Of a stretch of 64,000 bases of DNA, positions 7,990 to 21,500 are shown one piece after another (positions within the stretch are counted from its first letter, which is position 1; each line of letters opens with the position of its first letter). The stretch is from Allobacillus halotolerans (GTDB taxonomy: Bacteria; Bacillota; Bacilli; Bacillales; Alkalibacillaceae), in the NCBI RefSeq assembly GCF_028743495.1, contig NZ_CP117968.1. One strand, written 5' to 3'. The notes beneath the pieces are model-generated. The model was not told the DNA's origin and searched no databases. It saw only the letters and a program-made list of their open reading frames with translations. Made by a program: the position numbers and the translations under genes.

Positions 7990-8070
7990 AGACCATATAT
8001 TTTGGAAATGGGCGCATATATTCCGTATATGGGCCCATTTATTTTGCTGGTGGGCACATAAATCTATCAA
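7990..8070. repeat. 21-bp array, 4 units, core ATATG-GCCC (minus strand)
   Basis: CAT(A/T)(T/A) motifs start at 7994, 8015, 8036 and 8057, exactly 21 bp apart. On the minus strand the core reads close to ATATGNGCCC; the other half of each unit is not conserved. The array starts right after the tauE stop codon. The same core and period recur at 34753-34889. The rest of the gap to 8245 shows nothing recognisable. Confidence 0.8.
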
Positions 8071-8244
8071 AATATCTCCGAATCTCATAAGTTAAGAACC
8101 ATTTCTCAACCGGCCACAAAGTCTCATCAGTTTATCAACCAAATCATTAATTAATCTGTCCAAAATTAAGCACCGGTATTTACCTACAAAGGAAAATAGT
8201 ATATGTTTGAATCATAATGAAATCGTAAAAGAGGTCGTATACTA

Positions 8245-11200
8245 ATGAATAGTTCTGGTCAAACGAATAAAAAGAATGTTTGGCTCATAATCATAGGTTT
8301 TATATTGCTATTGGCCCTATTACGCATGGCTTGGATGACGATTTTTGTTCCAAGCGAAGCGGGTCGGCCCGCAATTGAGGAAGGGTTATTGGATCTAAGC
8401 GATACTTCGATCATCGATGGACAAACGGTCAACTTGGATGGGGAGTGGCGATTTTTTCCAAATAGGCTTTCGTCCGATCTGGGGGAGGCGTACTCGACGG
8501 TCGACGTTCCAGGCCAATGGTCCGAGAGCTTAGCGGAGGAAGATTCATCGGTTGCCTATGGTACATATGAACTGACCATCTTAGTAGACCCTGATCAACC
8601 GTATACATATAGTTTACATTTTCCGAGCATCAGGAATGCTTCGGCTTTATTTGTTAATGGGCAACAGGTCGAACAGTCAGGAACAATCGCTACATCCCGA
8701 GCGGATTATGTTGCAAAAAACTTACCATATACAGCTACATTTTCACCGAATGAGGATGGTGTCATCACGATTCAGTTACAGGCTGCCAATCATTTGAACC
8801 CCTCTGACGGCGGAATCGTCCGCTCGGTTAAATTCGGAGAAACCTCTCAAGTGCTTTCCGAGAATCAATCATCCTATACTATGCAGTTAATCATTTTCGT
8901 CGCGTTTGTACTTTGTGCCATTTATGCAGTCAGTTTGTTTTTCATCAATGATCGAAATTGGTCATTCATACAAGTCTCATTATTATTATTTGGCGCAATC
9001 GTTACCCATTCATTGGGAAGTGATGAAAAACTCTTGGCTGTCTGGTTAGACCTTGATTATCTATGGAACTTGAAACTAGCGAACGCAGCATCGGTCGGAT
9101 TGGTATTCGCTTTATGGCTGTTAGTGAAAAATACTTCGTTAACGATCAATCAAAACGCGCAACGAATCATTGCTTATCTCACAATTGTTTTGACGATTGC
9201 GATTTTTGCTATGCCAGTTCAATCGTTGGAGCAATTACAAGGTTTCTTTAGTCTGTTTTTTATCGTAGCATTGGTTCTTGCAATCATTCTACTGTTCAAA
9301 AACCAAAACAAAAACAGCGTATGGATGCAGCTAGCCTTAATCGCTCTATTAAATAGTTATATCTGGTGGGGGATTTGGAATATACAAGGGATCAACACGT
9401 ATTTTTATCCGATTGACTTACTGGTTACCATCGGCTGTTTTACGATGATGTGGATCATTCAATATGTTGGACTATATAAAAATTCTCAGGAGCAAGCACA
9501 TCGATTACGGAAAATTTCTGATGAGAAAGATGAATTTTTGGTCAAAACATCACATGAATTAAGAAATCCACTACATAGCATGTTGAACTTAACGCAAACG
9601 ACCATTGAGCGAAACAAAGATCGATTGGATCAACGAAGTGTAAAGGAATTGGAGACGGTTTTGATTTCTGGTAACCGTCTATCTCTATTGCTTGATGATT
9701 TATTTGAGATAGCTAATTTGAAAATAACCAAGCCAACAATTTCTCCTTCACCGTTTCGCCTCCAGTCGATTGTGGGTGGGGTTCTTGACATGTTTCGGTA
9801 TACGATCAATGAAAACAAGGTTCAACTGGTGAACCGGGTGCCTGACGATGTGCCGGTAGTTCAGGCAGATCAAAATCGGATCATTCAAGTGTTGTATAAT
9901 CTCCTTCATAATTCGGTTAAATACACGGATGAAGGTGAGATTACCGTAGATGCTCGAGTTGAAAACGACAAGGTCGTTGTTACGATCTCAGATACTGGCG
10001 TTGGTATGGACGAGGAGACTGTCCAACAAATCTTTGATCCCTATCATCAAGGAAGGAACACACGTAACCAATCGGAAGGATTTGGGCTTGGACTGAACAT
10101 CAGTAAGCAATTAGTCGAACTGCATGGTGAAGAGATTTCTATTGATTCGGAAAAAAACAAAGGAACCATTGCTAGATTTACGTTGCCGATCAGTGAGGAA
10201 GAGATTCCTGAAATTTCGTCTGCTGTAAAACCATTTTTGCCTAAAAAGTATTTAGTAGAACCTGTTCAAGGTGAATCTGATGACTTGCATTCGAAAATTT
10301 TAATCATTGATGATGATTTGGTGAATCTGAATGTCATTGAGTCTGTACTATCAGAGGAAAACTATGAGCTGATGGGTGTTCAGCACGTCGAAGAGTTTAT
10401 GGATTATCTGGATAACGAGCAATGGGACTTATTGATTATCGATGTCATGATGCCAAGGATGTCAGGGTATGATCTGACGCGAAAAATCCGAGAACGTTAC
10501 AATCAAACTGAACTTCCGATTCTATTATTGACAGCGAGAAACCACCCGAATGACATTGATACAGGCTTTCGGGTTGGCGCAAATGACTATATTAGCAAAC
10601 CAGTAGAGACAAAGGAGTTGAGAGCCCGCGTCCGCCACCTCACAAATTTGAAAAAGATGACTCAGGAACAATTAGCGCTTGAGACAAGGTGGTTGCAAGC
10701 TCAAATTCGACCTCATTTCATTTTTAATACATTAAATACGATCAATGCATTAAGTATGATGGATGCTGCAAAAACACAAAAGTTAATTGATGAATTCAGT
10801 AAGTTTTTGAGAAACAAATTTGATTTTGACGCGGCCTATAAATGGATCACAGTGGATGAAGAGGTTTCGATCGTTCGTTCTTATCTATATATCCAGCAGG
10901 TTCGTTTCGGTGATAAACTGGATGTAAGGTGGGAGATCGGTGATATTGAAGGTTTTCAATTACCGGCTTTAACCATTCAACCGATTGTGGAAAATGCAAT
11001 TCAACACGGAATTATGAAACAACCGGATGGTGGTAGAATCGAAATAAAAGTCTTTCGAAAAATAGATTATTTGAGGATTATCATAAAGGATGATGGTGTT
11101 GGAATGGAAGACTCGGTCATTCAATCGATTGAAGATCATGAGACAAAAGGTGTTGGACTGTTAAATACAAATAAACGGCTCATCAAACATTTTGGCGAAG

Positions 11201-11313
11201 GTTTGAAGGTGAGAAGTAAACAAGGAATCGGTACTGTCATTGCTTTTAATATAAATTCTTTTCCTACTCAATCAACTGGAGGTGGATCTGTTGAAAGCCG
11301 TGCTCATAGATGA
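8245..11313 (+). CDS. hybrid sensor kinase with two kinase modules (7TMR-DISM, HisKA, REC, LytS-type)
   Basis: The 1022-residue membrane protein has in order: membrane helix 12-33; an extracytoplasmic beta-rich domain (about 35-205) like 7TMR-DISMED2; about seven membrane helices (210-405); a HisKA domain with SHELRNP (His near 437); an ATPase domain (N box NLLHNSVKY near 550, GFGLGLNIS near 612); a receiver (IIDDD near 686, phospho-Asp in IIDVMMP near 733); then a second, LytS/YpdA-type kinase (IRPHFIFNTLN near 822) with its own ATPase (QPIVENAIQHG near 911). It overlaps the next regulator gene. The order implies an internal phosphorelay, or input to the receiver gating the LytS output. Proximity suggests control of the adhesin/sortase genes. 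Confidence 0.9.
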   Translation: MNSSGQTNKKNVWLIIIGFILLLALLRMAWMTIFVPSEAGRPAIEEGLLDLSDTSIIDGQTVNLDGEWRFFPNRLSSDLGEAYSTVDVPGQWSESLAEEDSSVAYGTYELTILVDPDQPYTYSLHFPSIRNASALFVNGQQVEQSGTIATSRADYVAKNLPYTATFSPNEDGVITIQLQAANHLNPSDGGIVRSVKFGETSQVLSENQSSYTMQLIIFVAFVLCAIYAVSLFFINDRNWSFIQVSLLLFGAIVTHSLGSDEKLLAVWLDLDYLWNLKLANAASVGLVFALWLLVKNTSLTINQNAQRIIAYLTIVLTIAIFAMPVQSLEQLQGFFSLFFIVALVLAIILLFKNQNKNSVWMQLALIALLNSYIWWGIWNIQGINTYFYPIDLLVTIGCFTMMWIIQYVGLYKNSQEQAHRLRKISDEKDEFLVKTSHELRNPLHSMLNLTQTTIERNKDRLDQRSVKELETVLISGNRLSLLLDDLFEIANLKITKPTISPSPFRLQSIVGGVLDMFRYTINENKVQLVNRVPDDVPVVQADQNRIIQVLYNLLHNSVKYTDEGEITVDARVENDKVVVTISDTGVGMDEETVQQIFDPYHQGRNTRNQSEGFGLGLNISKQLVELHGEEISIDSEKNKGTIARFTLPISEEEIPEISSAVKPFLPKKYLVEPVQGESDDLHSKILIIDDDLVNLNVIESVLSEENYELMGVQHVEEFMDYLDNEQWDLLIIDVMMPRMSGYDLTRKIRERYNQTELPILLLTARNHPNDIDTGFRVGANDYISKPVETKELRARVRHLTNLKKMTQEQLALETRWLQAQIRPHFIFNTLNTINALSMMDAAKTQKLIDEFSKFLRNKFDFDAAYKWITVDEEVSIVRSYLYIQQVRFGDKLDVRWEIGDIEGFQLPALTIQPIVENAIQHGIMKQPDGGRIEIKVFRKIDYLRIIIKDDGVGMEDSVIQSIEDHETKGVGLLNTNKRLIKHFGEGLKVRSKQGIGTVIAFNINSFPTQSTGGGSVESRAHR

Positions 11314-12424
11314 TGAACCGTTGGCGTTGGATTACCTGGAACATTTGTTGAATAAAATAGCTGAATATGAAATCGTTGGGAAGTATACGAATCCTATCGA
11401 GGCGAAAAAAGCTTTGACCGAAATGAAAGTGGATGTTGTGTTTTTGGACATTGAAATGCCTGGTTTAAACGGAATTGAATTGGCTGAAAAGATCACCGAA
11501 ATGAACCCAAACTCCTCCATTGTGTTTGTAACAGCCTTTGATCATTTTGCGATTAAAGCATTTGAACTGAATTCACTCGATTATTTGTTAAAACCGATTC
11601 AATTCGAACGAATACAATCCACGACTAAGCGACTGAAAAAGCAGATGGATCTGTTGAAAAATCACCGTCAAACAGAAGAAGAATCTCTACACATCCAATT
11701 ATTCAGAGACCCGTCAATAGTTCGTGATGGCCGAGCAGTCTCATTGAAGTGGAGGACATCAAAGGCCCAGCAACTCTTTTTCTACTTGATCCATCATCGG
11801 GACCGAATGGTCAGTAAATCAGAATTGATTGAACTGCTTTGGCCAGATTTTATCATCGAAAAAGCACAAACGCAGTTATACTCGACTGTTTATCAGGTGA
11901 GAAAAACAATCAAGATTTTCAAGGAAAAAATTTCAATCCTCAGTGAGGGAAATGGATATCGTATAGCATTGAAGGATGTAAAAGTAGATGTTGATCAATT
12001 CGAACAGCTTCTCAGACTGAATGAGTCCGTTTGTGAGGAAAACATTGAAGAATATGAACGAGCATTAACCTTTTTCACAGGAGAATATTTTCAAGGCTAT
12101 GATTTCATTTGGGCGGACAATGATCAATTTCGCATGAGAATGCTTTGGCTTACTTCAAAAATGAAGGTGATCGATTGGTATCGTCAAAATCAACAATTGG
12201 ACGAAGCGTTGAAACACGCTTTCGAAATTTATCAACGGTATCCCATGGAAGAAGAAGGCTATTTTGAATTAATGAAAACATATGCTGCCGACGGAAAAAC
12301 GATGCTCGTCAATCAATATTATCATGAGTTGACCAATATGTTAGAGGAAGAATTGGATGTTGGACTAAGTGAAAAAGTGATCGATTGGTACGAGAGTCAG
12401 ATCGGTTCACTAAATAAAAAATAA
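11291..12424 (+). CDS. response regulator with REC, winged-helix and BTAD-like domains
   Basis: The 377-residue protein has a receiver domain (residues 1-120, acidic DDE near 8, phospho-Asp in VFLDIEMPG near 54, Lys in LLKPI). It is followed by a winged-helix DNA-binding region (about 145-220) and a helical BTAD-like domain (about 235-375), as in SARP-type activators. The frame opens at GTG 11282, but GGAGGTGG at 11278-11285 fits TTG 11291. It overlaps the kinase gene by 23 bases, so the two are a coupled system. BTAD regulators usually bind direct repeats; the next gene downstream is the giant adhesin. Confidence 0.85.
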   Translation: MKAVLIDDEPLALDYLEHLLNKIAEYEIVGKYTNPIEAKKALTEMKVDVVFLDIEMPGLNGIELAEKITEMNPNSSIVFVTAFDHFAIKAFELNSLDYLLKPIQFERIQSTTKRLKKQMDLLKNHRQTEEESLHIQLFRDPSIVRDGRAVSLKWRTSKAQQLFFYLIHHRDRMVSKSELIELLWPDFIIEKAQTQLYSTVYQVRKTIKIFKEKISILSEGNGYRIALKDVKVDVDQFEQLLRLNESVCEENIEEYERALTFFTGEYFQGYDFIWADNDQFRMRMLWLTSKMKVIDWYRQNQQLDEALKHAFEIYQRYPMEEEGYFELMKTYAADGKTMLVNQYYHELTNMLEEELDVGLSEKVIDWYESQIGSLNKK

Positions 12425-12435
12425 TGTCGAAACTG

Positions 12436-12463
12436 GAGCGCTGAATCGATAGCGCTCTTTTTT
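12436..12463 (+). terminator. terminator after two-component genes
   Basis: GAGCGCT (12436-12442) pairs with AGCGCTC (12451-12457), followed by TTTTTT. This separates the regulator from the adhesin gene. Confidence 0.88.
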
Positions 12464-12596
12464 CATGAAGAAAATTAGCAATGTATAGTTTCTGTATACT
12501 CTTTTCTAGTAATTTATAAGCAGATAAAATCAAAATTTAGTCAATGTAAACTTAAATTTTCTACATATACAGTAGGACTAGAAAGGGGCATATATA

Positions 12597-15500
12597 ATGA
12601 AACGTACAATCGCGTTATCAGTCATTTTCCTAATGATGTTACAAACATTTACGACCAGTTTAGGATTGACCGGACAACCAACAAATGAGAAGGAAGATGA
12701 CAGTGTATTTACAGAAATGACAGTAGAGGAGAGTGAAACAGAGGAGGGGGCTGCGCAGCTCCATGTTCAATGGGATGTGAACGGTAAAGACATCCAGTAT
12801 GAATACACTGAATCGTTCACTGTTCCAGAGGACGTCTTGATTGAACAAGATCAAGATGGAACACTTCAAATTGAAGATGTTGAAGTCGGTACGTTTACTG
12901 CTTCTACTGAAGGCCTTGTAGAGGTGTTTTTTAATGAGGAAATTGAGGGTGCTCCAGAAGCAAGCGGGCAATTTACAGTAGATGTGACCTTGACGAATGT
13001 TAACGAAGAAGTTAATGAAGAGCCAGCCGTAGAGGAGGAGTTTGAAGAGTCAGCGAGTGAATCTCATATGGATGAAAATGGTAAGGATTCAGTAGATGGA
13101 TCTGACACTATTACGGATGAAGAGGAGCAAGAAGCGGCGGATGAAGAGGTGCAAGAAGACCAAGATGAACAAGGACAGAATGAAAAAGGCGGAGAGGATT
13201 CATCAGCAACCTCTCAAAAAGATTCGCAGCAAAAAGATGAGTCGGCGGTAAATCCAACTGATGAAACAGAAGAAACAAAGGATGCTGGCCAAGGAAAAAT
13301 TCAGTCTCATTCATCCAGTGAAGTACTGAATAGCGAAATAACTGAAAACATAATTACAGGTGTAACCTTGCAAAAGATCATGAATGGTGAAAACGAGGAA
13401 CTAACACCAGGAGAGCCGATCATAATCGAACCTCCATATAATCGCTTGGACGTTAATATGACCTATAAATTCAAGCTACCCAATGGACATAACTATGGGG
13501 ATGGTTCTACTTATACGATTGAAGTTCCGGAAGTGTTTTCGATTCCACAAGTGGCTGAACCAGAAGAACTGTCGCTAGGCGATACAGTTTTTGGTTCATT
13601 TACAACAAATGGAAATAACATTGAAATCAAATTCAACGAGCAAATTACCAATCACTCAAACATTGCTGGTGAGATTAAGCTAAAAGCTTCGTTCGATGAA
13701 GACTATAATGGACCAGCAGAACCTGGCCCGATCACCATACCAATCAATGGTGAAGAATCGCTTGAATTTCCTATCAAATTCATACCGTCCGGTTCTTCAA
13801 TAGATAAAAACGGTGTTCCAAATAAAGACTATAATACCGAGACAATCACTTGGACAGTAGATTTCAATAAAAACTTGCAAACGATAGAAAATGCTGTACT
13901 AAATGATGAAATAACTGAAGGAGATCATTCGTTTGTAAATGGTACGATGCACGTTTATGAATTAGAAATGAATGCTGACGGAACTGTTGTTAGTGAAACA
14001 GAAGTGACGGAAGAATTTAGTACTGGATTCCCCCTTGAATTGGGAGAAATCGATTCTGCCTACCGGGTCGTTTATGACACGGAAGTGAACGATCGGACTG
14101 GGGAAAGTTATACGAATAAAGCAACAATAAACGGGAATAATATCGACCCTTTAGATGCTGAAGCGTCAGTTGCTGTAACACGTGGTCAACCATTGGAAAA
14201 AGATGCTATTGAATATGATGATGTAGCACAGACAATTGATTGGGAAGTTAAGTATAACTATGATGAGAAAGCGATTGACGAAGGAAATGCCAAGCTGACT
14301 GATGTTTTTGGAAAGAATCAACAATTAGTAGATGATAGTTTTGAAGTGTTGGAAGTTTCAATTAACCCTAATACAGGAGAGGAAGCGAGTACGGAAACGA
14401 TTGATGAATCACGATATACGATGACTAAAACGGATGAAGGTTTTGAATTGCAATTTCAAGATTCAATTAATGAACCGTATAAAATTTTATATCAAACCAC
14501 GGTTGTAGATCGAGTTGACGAAGGATTTACAGTTGAAAATGAAATTAAAGATGAATTTGATAATATTATAAGTGGCGGTCAGTTTGTCAGCCAAGGAATC
14601 TTCACGAAGTCTCACGACGGAAATACTAATTACAATGCAAAAGAGACGAATTGGCGTATTGAAATCAATCGGGATGAACATGTGATGGAAGACGTGGGTG
14701 TGTTTGATACATTACCGAACGGTTTTACACCAAAGAACCTAGAAGTGACCCACGGTGGGAATGAATGGACAGAAGGTAACCATTTTACTTTTGATTTTGC
14801 CGAAGACACCGGTAAAATTGAGATTAATTTTAATCAAATCTTAACTGAAAAAGTAGTTATTACTTATACCACTGAAATTGATTTTGATAAGGCGGATCTT
14901 TCAGAAGGAAGTTTCGTCAATAATGCTTCCTTAGAGTGGATTCCGGAAAACGAAACCCAAAAAGTAACGAAAACAGGAACAGCAACATTTACACCTGATG
15001 AATACACACAAAATAATGGGTTTAAAAATGGTTCCTATAATCCAGAAACAAAAGAAATTACTTGGAGAATTGGCGTTAACTACAATAAAGAAACGTTAAA
15101 AAACGTTGAGGTAGAAGACATTATTCAAGGCGAACAAAACTTTGACATTAATAAAGTTGCTGTATACAAGATGGAGTTGACAGGTGAAGAAAAGGGTTAC
15201 AGCAAAGGGGAAGATGTGACTGACCAATTCAGTCTCACTGATATTTCAGGTGAAAATGACGAGCCTGGTTTTAATGTCGCTCTCAGGAATATAAACTCTC
15301 CTTACCTGATTGAATTTACAACAGACTTAAATGACATGTTAATTGAGCGATCATATGAGAATGAGGCATTGATTACGGTTGATAATTCTGATGATATTCA
15401 AGTTGATGCAACGGTTAGTCCTGATCATGGAGGAGAATATACCAATAAAGAAGCTTCTCAAAATGGGCGTATAGTCAATTGGGATATCCGAATCAACTAT

Positions 15501-18500
15501 ACGCAATCAACGGTAAACAATCTCTCACTTACAGATACACTGAGTATCAACCAAAGATTGCTGTCAGACACTATTGAAGTATATGGCACAGATGTAACAG
15601 AATCAGGTATTACTAAAAACGAAGATCCATTAGAAGAAGGAAGAGACTATGAATTAGAGACTATGAAAAACGAGAGTGGGCAAGACCAGTTCACTATTTC
15701 ATTCACAGATGAAATTCATAGGCCGTATGTGTTGGAATATGACTCGTATATCCTCTATGCGGGTGAAGAGAAAAGTATTTCAAATGAATTGAAGTTCGAT
15801 GCTGAACAAACAGGAGAACTTGAAACCGATTCGAACATTGTCAGAGAGATCGACTTTTCAACGATTTCTGGAACTATCTACGGTGAGGTTGGTTCACTTC
15901 AAGTAACCAAAGTAGATGCGGATGACTCTGACACGACACTTGAAGGAGCGATCTTCGAGTTGTACGACGAAACAGGAGAAGTATTGATTGATTCGGCAAC
16001 AACGGATGCTGATGGGGTCGTGACTTTTGAAAATCTATTGCATGCTGACTATCAATTGAAGGAAGCAGAAGCCCCAGAAGGTTATGTTGTCGGAATAGAT
16101 GATACAGAAACCGTGACAGTTGATTCAGAGTTATCAGAGCATACAGTTGAAAACCATGAGATAAAGAGACATGTTCAGCTAACTAAAGTAGATGGAACAG
16201 ATGGAACGGAATTATCAGGTGTCAAATTTGAGTTGATAAATGCAGATGATCCTGAAGTGAGTACTCATACAACTGATTCAGAAGGCACCATTTTTGTAGA
16301 AAATTTAGAACCAGGTGATTATTACTTTATTGAAACAGACCCTGCTACACATTATAAAGTTAATGATGATGAACATCATTTTACAATTGAACCAGAACAA
16401 ATTGAGATTGATACTATCGAGGTTGAAAATGAATTAATCCCTCGCACGGTCCAATTTGAAAAAGTGGATGCAGATCATACAGATGTTGGTTTGCAAGGTG
16501 CTGAATTTAAAATACAAGATACAAATGGATATGTTGATAGAGTAGTAACCTCTAATGGAGATGGCTTGGTAGAGATTAAGGATTTACGCCCAGGTGATTA
16601 TAAGCTGGTAGAAACTCAAGCACCATATGGGTTTTCAATAAATGATACACCTATCGATTTTACAATTGATCGCAGTGAGGAAGAAAATCCTGAACCTTTA
16701 GAATTAGGGGTAATTGAAAACAGTGTCAAAACGACTTCAATTGAATTGACTAAAATAGATAGTGTGACAAAAGAAAGGTTAGCAGGAGCAGAGTTTAAAT
16801 TAAACTATGATAGTGGACTTTACTCTGAGGATTTTAATTCACAGACTCAAACAACTGATGAAGATGGTAAAGTGGAATTTACTGATCTCAAGCCAGGTAT
16901 ATATTCAATTGAAGAAACCAAAGCTCCGGAAGGTTACATTCTACTTGACGAAGCAATTGAGGTTGAAGTTAAAATAGACGACGTTCACTTAGAATCTACG
17001 CTTAGTCGAACAATTGAAAATGAACCTTTAGCACACATTGAAGTATTGAAAGTCGACAGCGAAACAAATGTCCCTTTATCAAACGCGGAATTTAAGGTGA
17101 TTGATAATTCAGGGAATGATGTTGAAGGGTACACTGAACTAACAACGAATGATGAAGGATTACTTGACATTACTGGATTGCCAGAGGGTGATTATACTCT
17201 AGTTGAAACAGAAGCTCCACTGGGGTATACAATTGGTTCAGATAATGAAAAATCATTTAGTGTAGAGAGTGGCGTAACAGATACAAAATACATTGCTTAT
17301 ACAGGTAACGATGCAATTGAGAATGACATTATCAAAGGCTCTGTGGAATTAATTAAACAAGATGCAGACACAGAGAAACGATTAGAAGGTGTTCATTTTA
17401 CTCTAGAAAACGTTTCATTGGTCAATGAAGGTAGTTATGTTTCGACACAACATGAGACAGACAGCGACGGAAAGATTTTCATTAATGACCTTCGACCTGG
17501 AACATATAAGTTCGTGGAAACGTCAACAATTGAGGGTTATCAAAAACACTGGAAGGATATTGAGTTTGAAATTGAGCTACAAAATGAGAAACATGAAGTG
17601 AGTATTACAGTTGATAACTATGAACTTGTCGACATATCGGTAAAAAAAGAATGGAATGACGGTGACAACGAAAGTCTTCGTCCAGAATCGATCACCGTAG
17701 ATATCCTTCAAAATGGAACGTCACTTGAAGACCAATCCATTGAATTAAATGAAGAAAACGACTGGTATGGTACCTTCGAAGATTTAGACGCCGTTAATTC
17801 AAATGGAGAAAAGTACGCATACACAGTCGAAGAGAGTGACGTAGAAGGGTACCAAAGACAAGAAATCTCAGGTAACGCAGAAGACGGATATACAATCACA
17901 AACGTTACTGAAACGTCCATTGACGTCGAAAAAATCTGGAAAGATGAAAATCCAGCTGACCGTGAACCGGTTACCATTCATTTGCAACGAAATGCAGACG
18001 AAGATTATAGAACAGTAACTTTTGACGGTAACGAAGATAGTCAAAGTCATACTTTCGATAATTTGCCGGTGTACGCACCAGGTGGTGAGCTTTATAGATA
18101 TGAAGTAATAGAAGTTGATCCGGGAGATAACTATACTTCTGAACGCTCTGGTAATAATGACGAAGGCTATACATTTACAAATGTACGTTCCGAGAAAATG
18201 GACATTGATGTATCAAAAGAGTGGCTGGATACAGAAGAAACTGCCAATCGCCCAGACAGTATTACCGTCAATTTAATTAAATCGAAGGAAAACAACGAGA
18301 TAGAAACAGTTAAATCTGTAGTTATCAGACCTGATGAAAATGGTAATTGGCAACATACGTTTACTGACATTGATAAATTTGACAGTGAAGGCCAAACCAT
18401 CGAATACACAGTAGAGGAAGAAAACGTACCAGGTTACTCTACCGTCGTTACTCCAGTAGGGGATGACTATACAGAATTTGAAATCACAAACGTCCGAACT

Positions 18501-21500
18501 GGAACGACATCCTTCTCCGGTACGAAAACGTGGCTCGATGACAGTTCACCAGATCGTCCTGAGGAAATTACCGTAGAGCTTAAACGAGAAGGCGACGATG
18601 ATTTTGTTCAAGAACAAACAGTGACAGCTGAAGAAAATTGGGAATATAGTTTTGGTGGATTGGCTTCGTATAACGACAATGGTGAAGCTTATGAATATTA
18701 CATTGAAGAGCAATCAATTTCAGGTTATCAATCATCTTATGATGGGTTTGATATCACAAACACCAGAACCGGAAAAATAAATGTTGAAGGCACCAAAAAA
18801 TGGCTAGATGAAGAAGAAACGTCCGATCGCCCAGAAGAAATCACTGTAGTCTTGACCCGTGAAGGTGACTTGGAATTCAGAGAAACACAGACAGTGAACG
18901 CGGAAGATGATCGGTCATATAGATTTGAAAATCTAGACCAATACGACGAACAAGGTGTGGAGTATGAATATATCATCGATGAAGAGCCGGTAGATGGATA
19001 TGAGAAAGAAGTCGACGGTTATGACCTAATTAACACACGTTCGGACCAAACATCTATTACAGTTTCGAAAGAATGGTTGGACGATGAAAACGCGACGAAT
19101 GACCGACCAGCTCAAATTACGGTCGAGCTTTATCGTAGTGACAATGAGGATCAGGCTGTTGATACAAAGGTTATTCGCCCAGAAGATGATTGGGAGCATA
19201 CTTTTGATCAGCTGGCATTATTCGATGATGAAGGACAGCCATACACGTATGAGGTGAAAGAATTACCAGTGGATGGTTATAAAACAACTCAACAGGAAAC
19301 GCCGGATGGGATTCAAATTACCAACGTACGTGAAGGAGTCATCTCGATTGATGTGTCAAAAGAATGGAACGATGGTGGTCAGGTAGATTTACGCCCTGAA
19401 GAGGTAGAAGTGGATTTATACCGAAACGGTGACCCTTTTCAATCTGCCACCATTTCTTCAGATGAAGAAGGTCAATGGCAGCACACATTCTCCGATTTGG
19501 ATGAATTCGACGATAACGGGGTTGCTTATGAATACACCGTAAAAGAAAAGCCTATGGATGGTTATAAACAAGAAAGCATTTTCGGTGATAAGCAGAATGG
19601 ATTCGCCATTACGAACGTGTCAACAACTTCTGTTGATGTCACAAAAGAATGGTTAGATGATGAGAATGATACAGAACGTCCGGAAGAAGTAACGATCGAA
19701 TTACATCGAAATGGAGAATATTTGACGGAAGAAACGATTGACGATTCAAGTGAATGGCAGCATACATTTGAGAATCTGGCGGTATATGATCCAACAGGAG
19801 ATCGATATGAGTATACAGTTGAAGAAAAAGGGCTAACTGATCATTATAATCTTTCCAGTATTACTGGAAACTCAGAGGAAGGATTTATTGTAAGCAATGT
19901 CCGTGTCGGAACTACTGAAGTTGAAGGCACGAAAACATGGAATGATGACAATGAAGAAGATCGACCAGACTCTGTAACCGTGAATCTACTGAGAAATAAT
20001 GCTGTCATCGATACGAAAAATATCTCTGCTGAGGATAATTGGAGGTATCATTTCGGTGATTTAGACAAATACGATGAAGATGGCGTCATTTACGAATATA
20101 AAATTGCCGAAGAGGATGTCGAAGGCTATGACTCGGACAATGATGGTTTCAATTTAATCAATACGAGAGCTGAGCAAAAAGATATTGTCGTCACAAAAGG
20201 TTGGCTAGATGACAATTCAGAAGAACGACCGAGCGAAGTAACAGTTCACTTACTTCAAAATGGTGACGTTTTTGAAACGGTGACCGTCAAAGAAGAAGAC
20301 GGTTGGACGTACACTTTTGAAGACCTTGAAGCATTTGATGAGAATGGTCAGGCATATACGTACACGGTTGAAGAAGAGCCGGTAGAAGGTTATGAAACAA
20401 GCATCGACGGATTTAATATTACGAACCTCCGTGTAGGTGAGACTTCTATTGAAGGCGCCAAAACATGGCTGGATGATAACAATCCGGAGCGACCAGATGA
20501 AATTACGGTCCAGTTAAAGCAAAACGGAAATGTAATTGATACGAAACAAGTAAGTGAGGAAACAGATTGGCAGTATCAATTCACTGGCTTGGATCAATTT
20601 GATGACGAGGGTGCAGCGTATGATTACACCATTGATGAAGAAGAGGTCGAGGGATATACGAAGGAAACTGACCAACATGATCTAACAAACACTCGCTCTG
20701 GGAAGACAGACGTGACTGTGACAAAAACATGGTTAGACGATGATTCAGAAAACCGTCCAGAATCGATCAAAGTTTATCTGAAACAGAACGATCAAATTGT
20801 TCAAGAAGCAACGATTACTGCATCTGATCAGTGGTCCCATACATTCTCAGATTTGGATCAGTATGATAACGAAGGTGTTGAATATACGTATAGTATCCAA
20901 GAGGAACCAATCTCAGGTTACGAAACAATCATCAACGGGTTCGACATCACAAACCTCCGTGTGGGTACAACATCAGTAGCAGGTGAGAAAATTTGGTTGG
21001 ATGACAACTCAGATGAGCGACCAGAATCCATCTCCATTTCCTTGTTACAAAATGGGGAAGTCATCGACGAACAAGAAGTTTCAGCTGAATTCAATTGGAC
21101 CTATCGATTTGATGAGCTACCAGAATTTGATGAGAATGGTGTGGCTTATGATTATACGGTGGAAGAAGAGCCGGTTGATGGTTATGAATCGACAGTAGAC
21201 GGCTATGATATTACCAATTTGCGTGTCGGCCAGACATCTGTATCCGGTGAGAAAACGTGGGTGGATGATGACTCCGAAGACCGTCCAGAACAGATTTCTG
21301 TGAATCTATTGGCAAATGGAACCGTTGTCGATACGAGAGTCGTTACGGCTGACGAGGATTGGAAATATCAATTCACAGACCTCGACAAATATGATCAGAA
21401 TGGTGTCGAAATCGAATACACCGTCAAGGAACAAGATGTCCCAGGGTATCAATCAGAAGTAGATGGTTTTGACATCACGAATACAAGGTCTGAACAAAAA

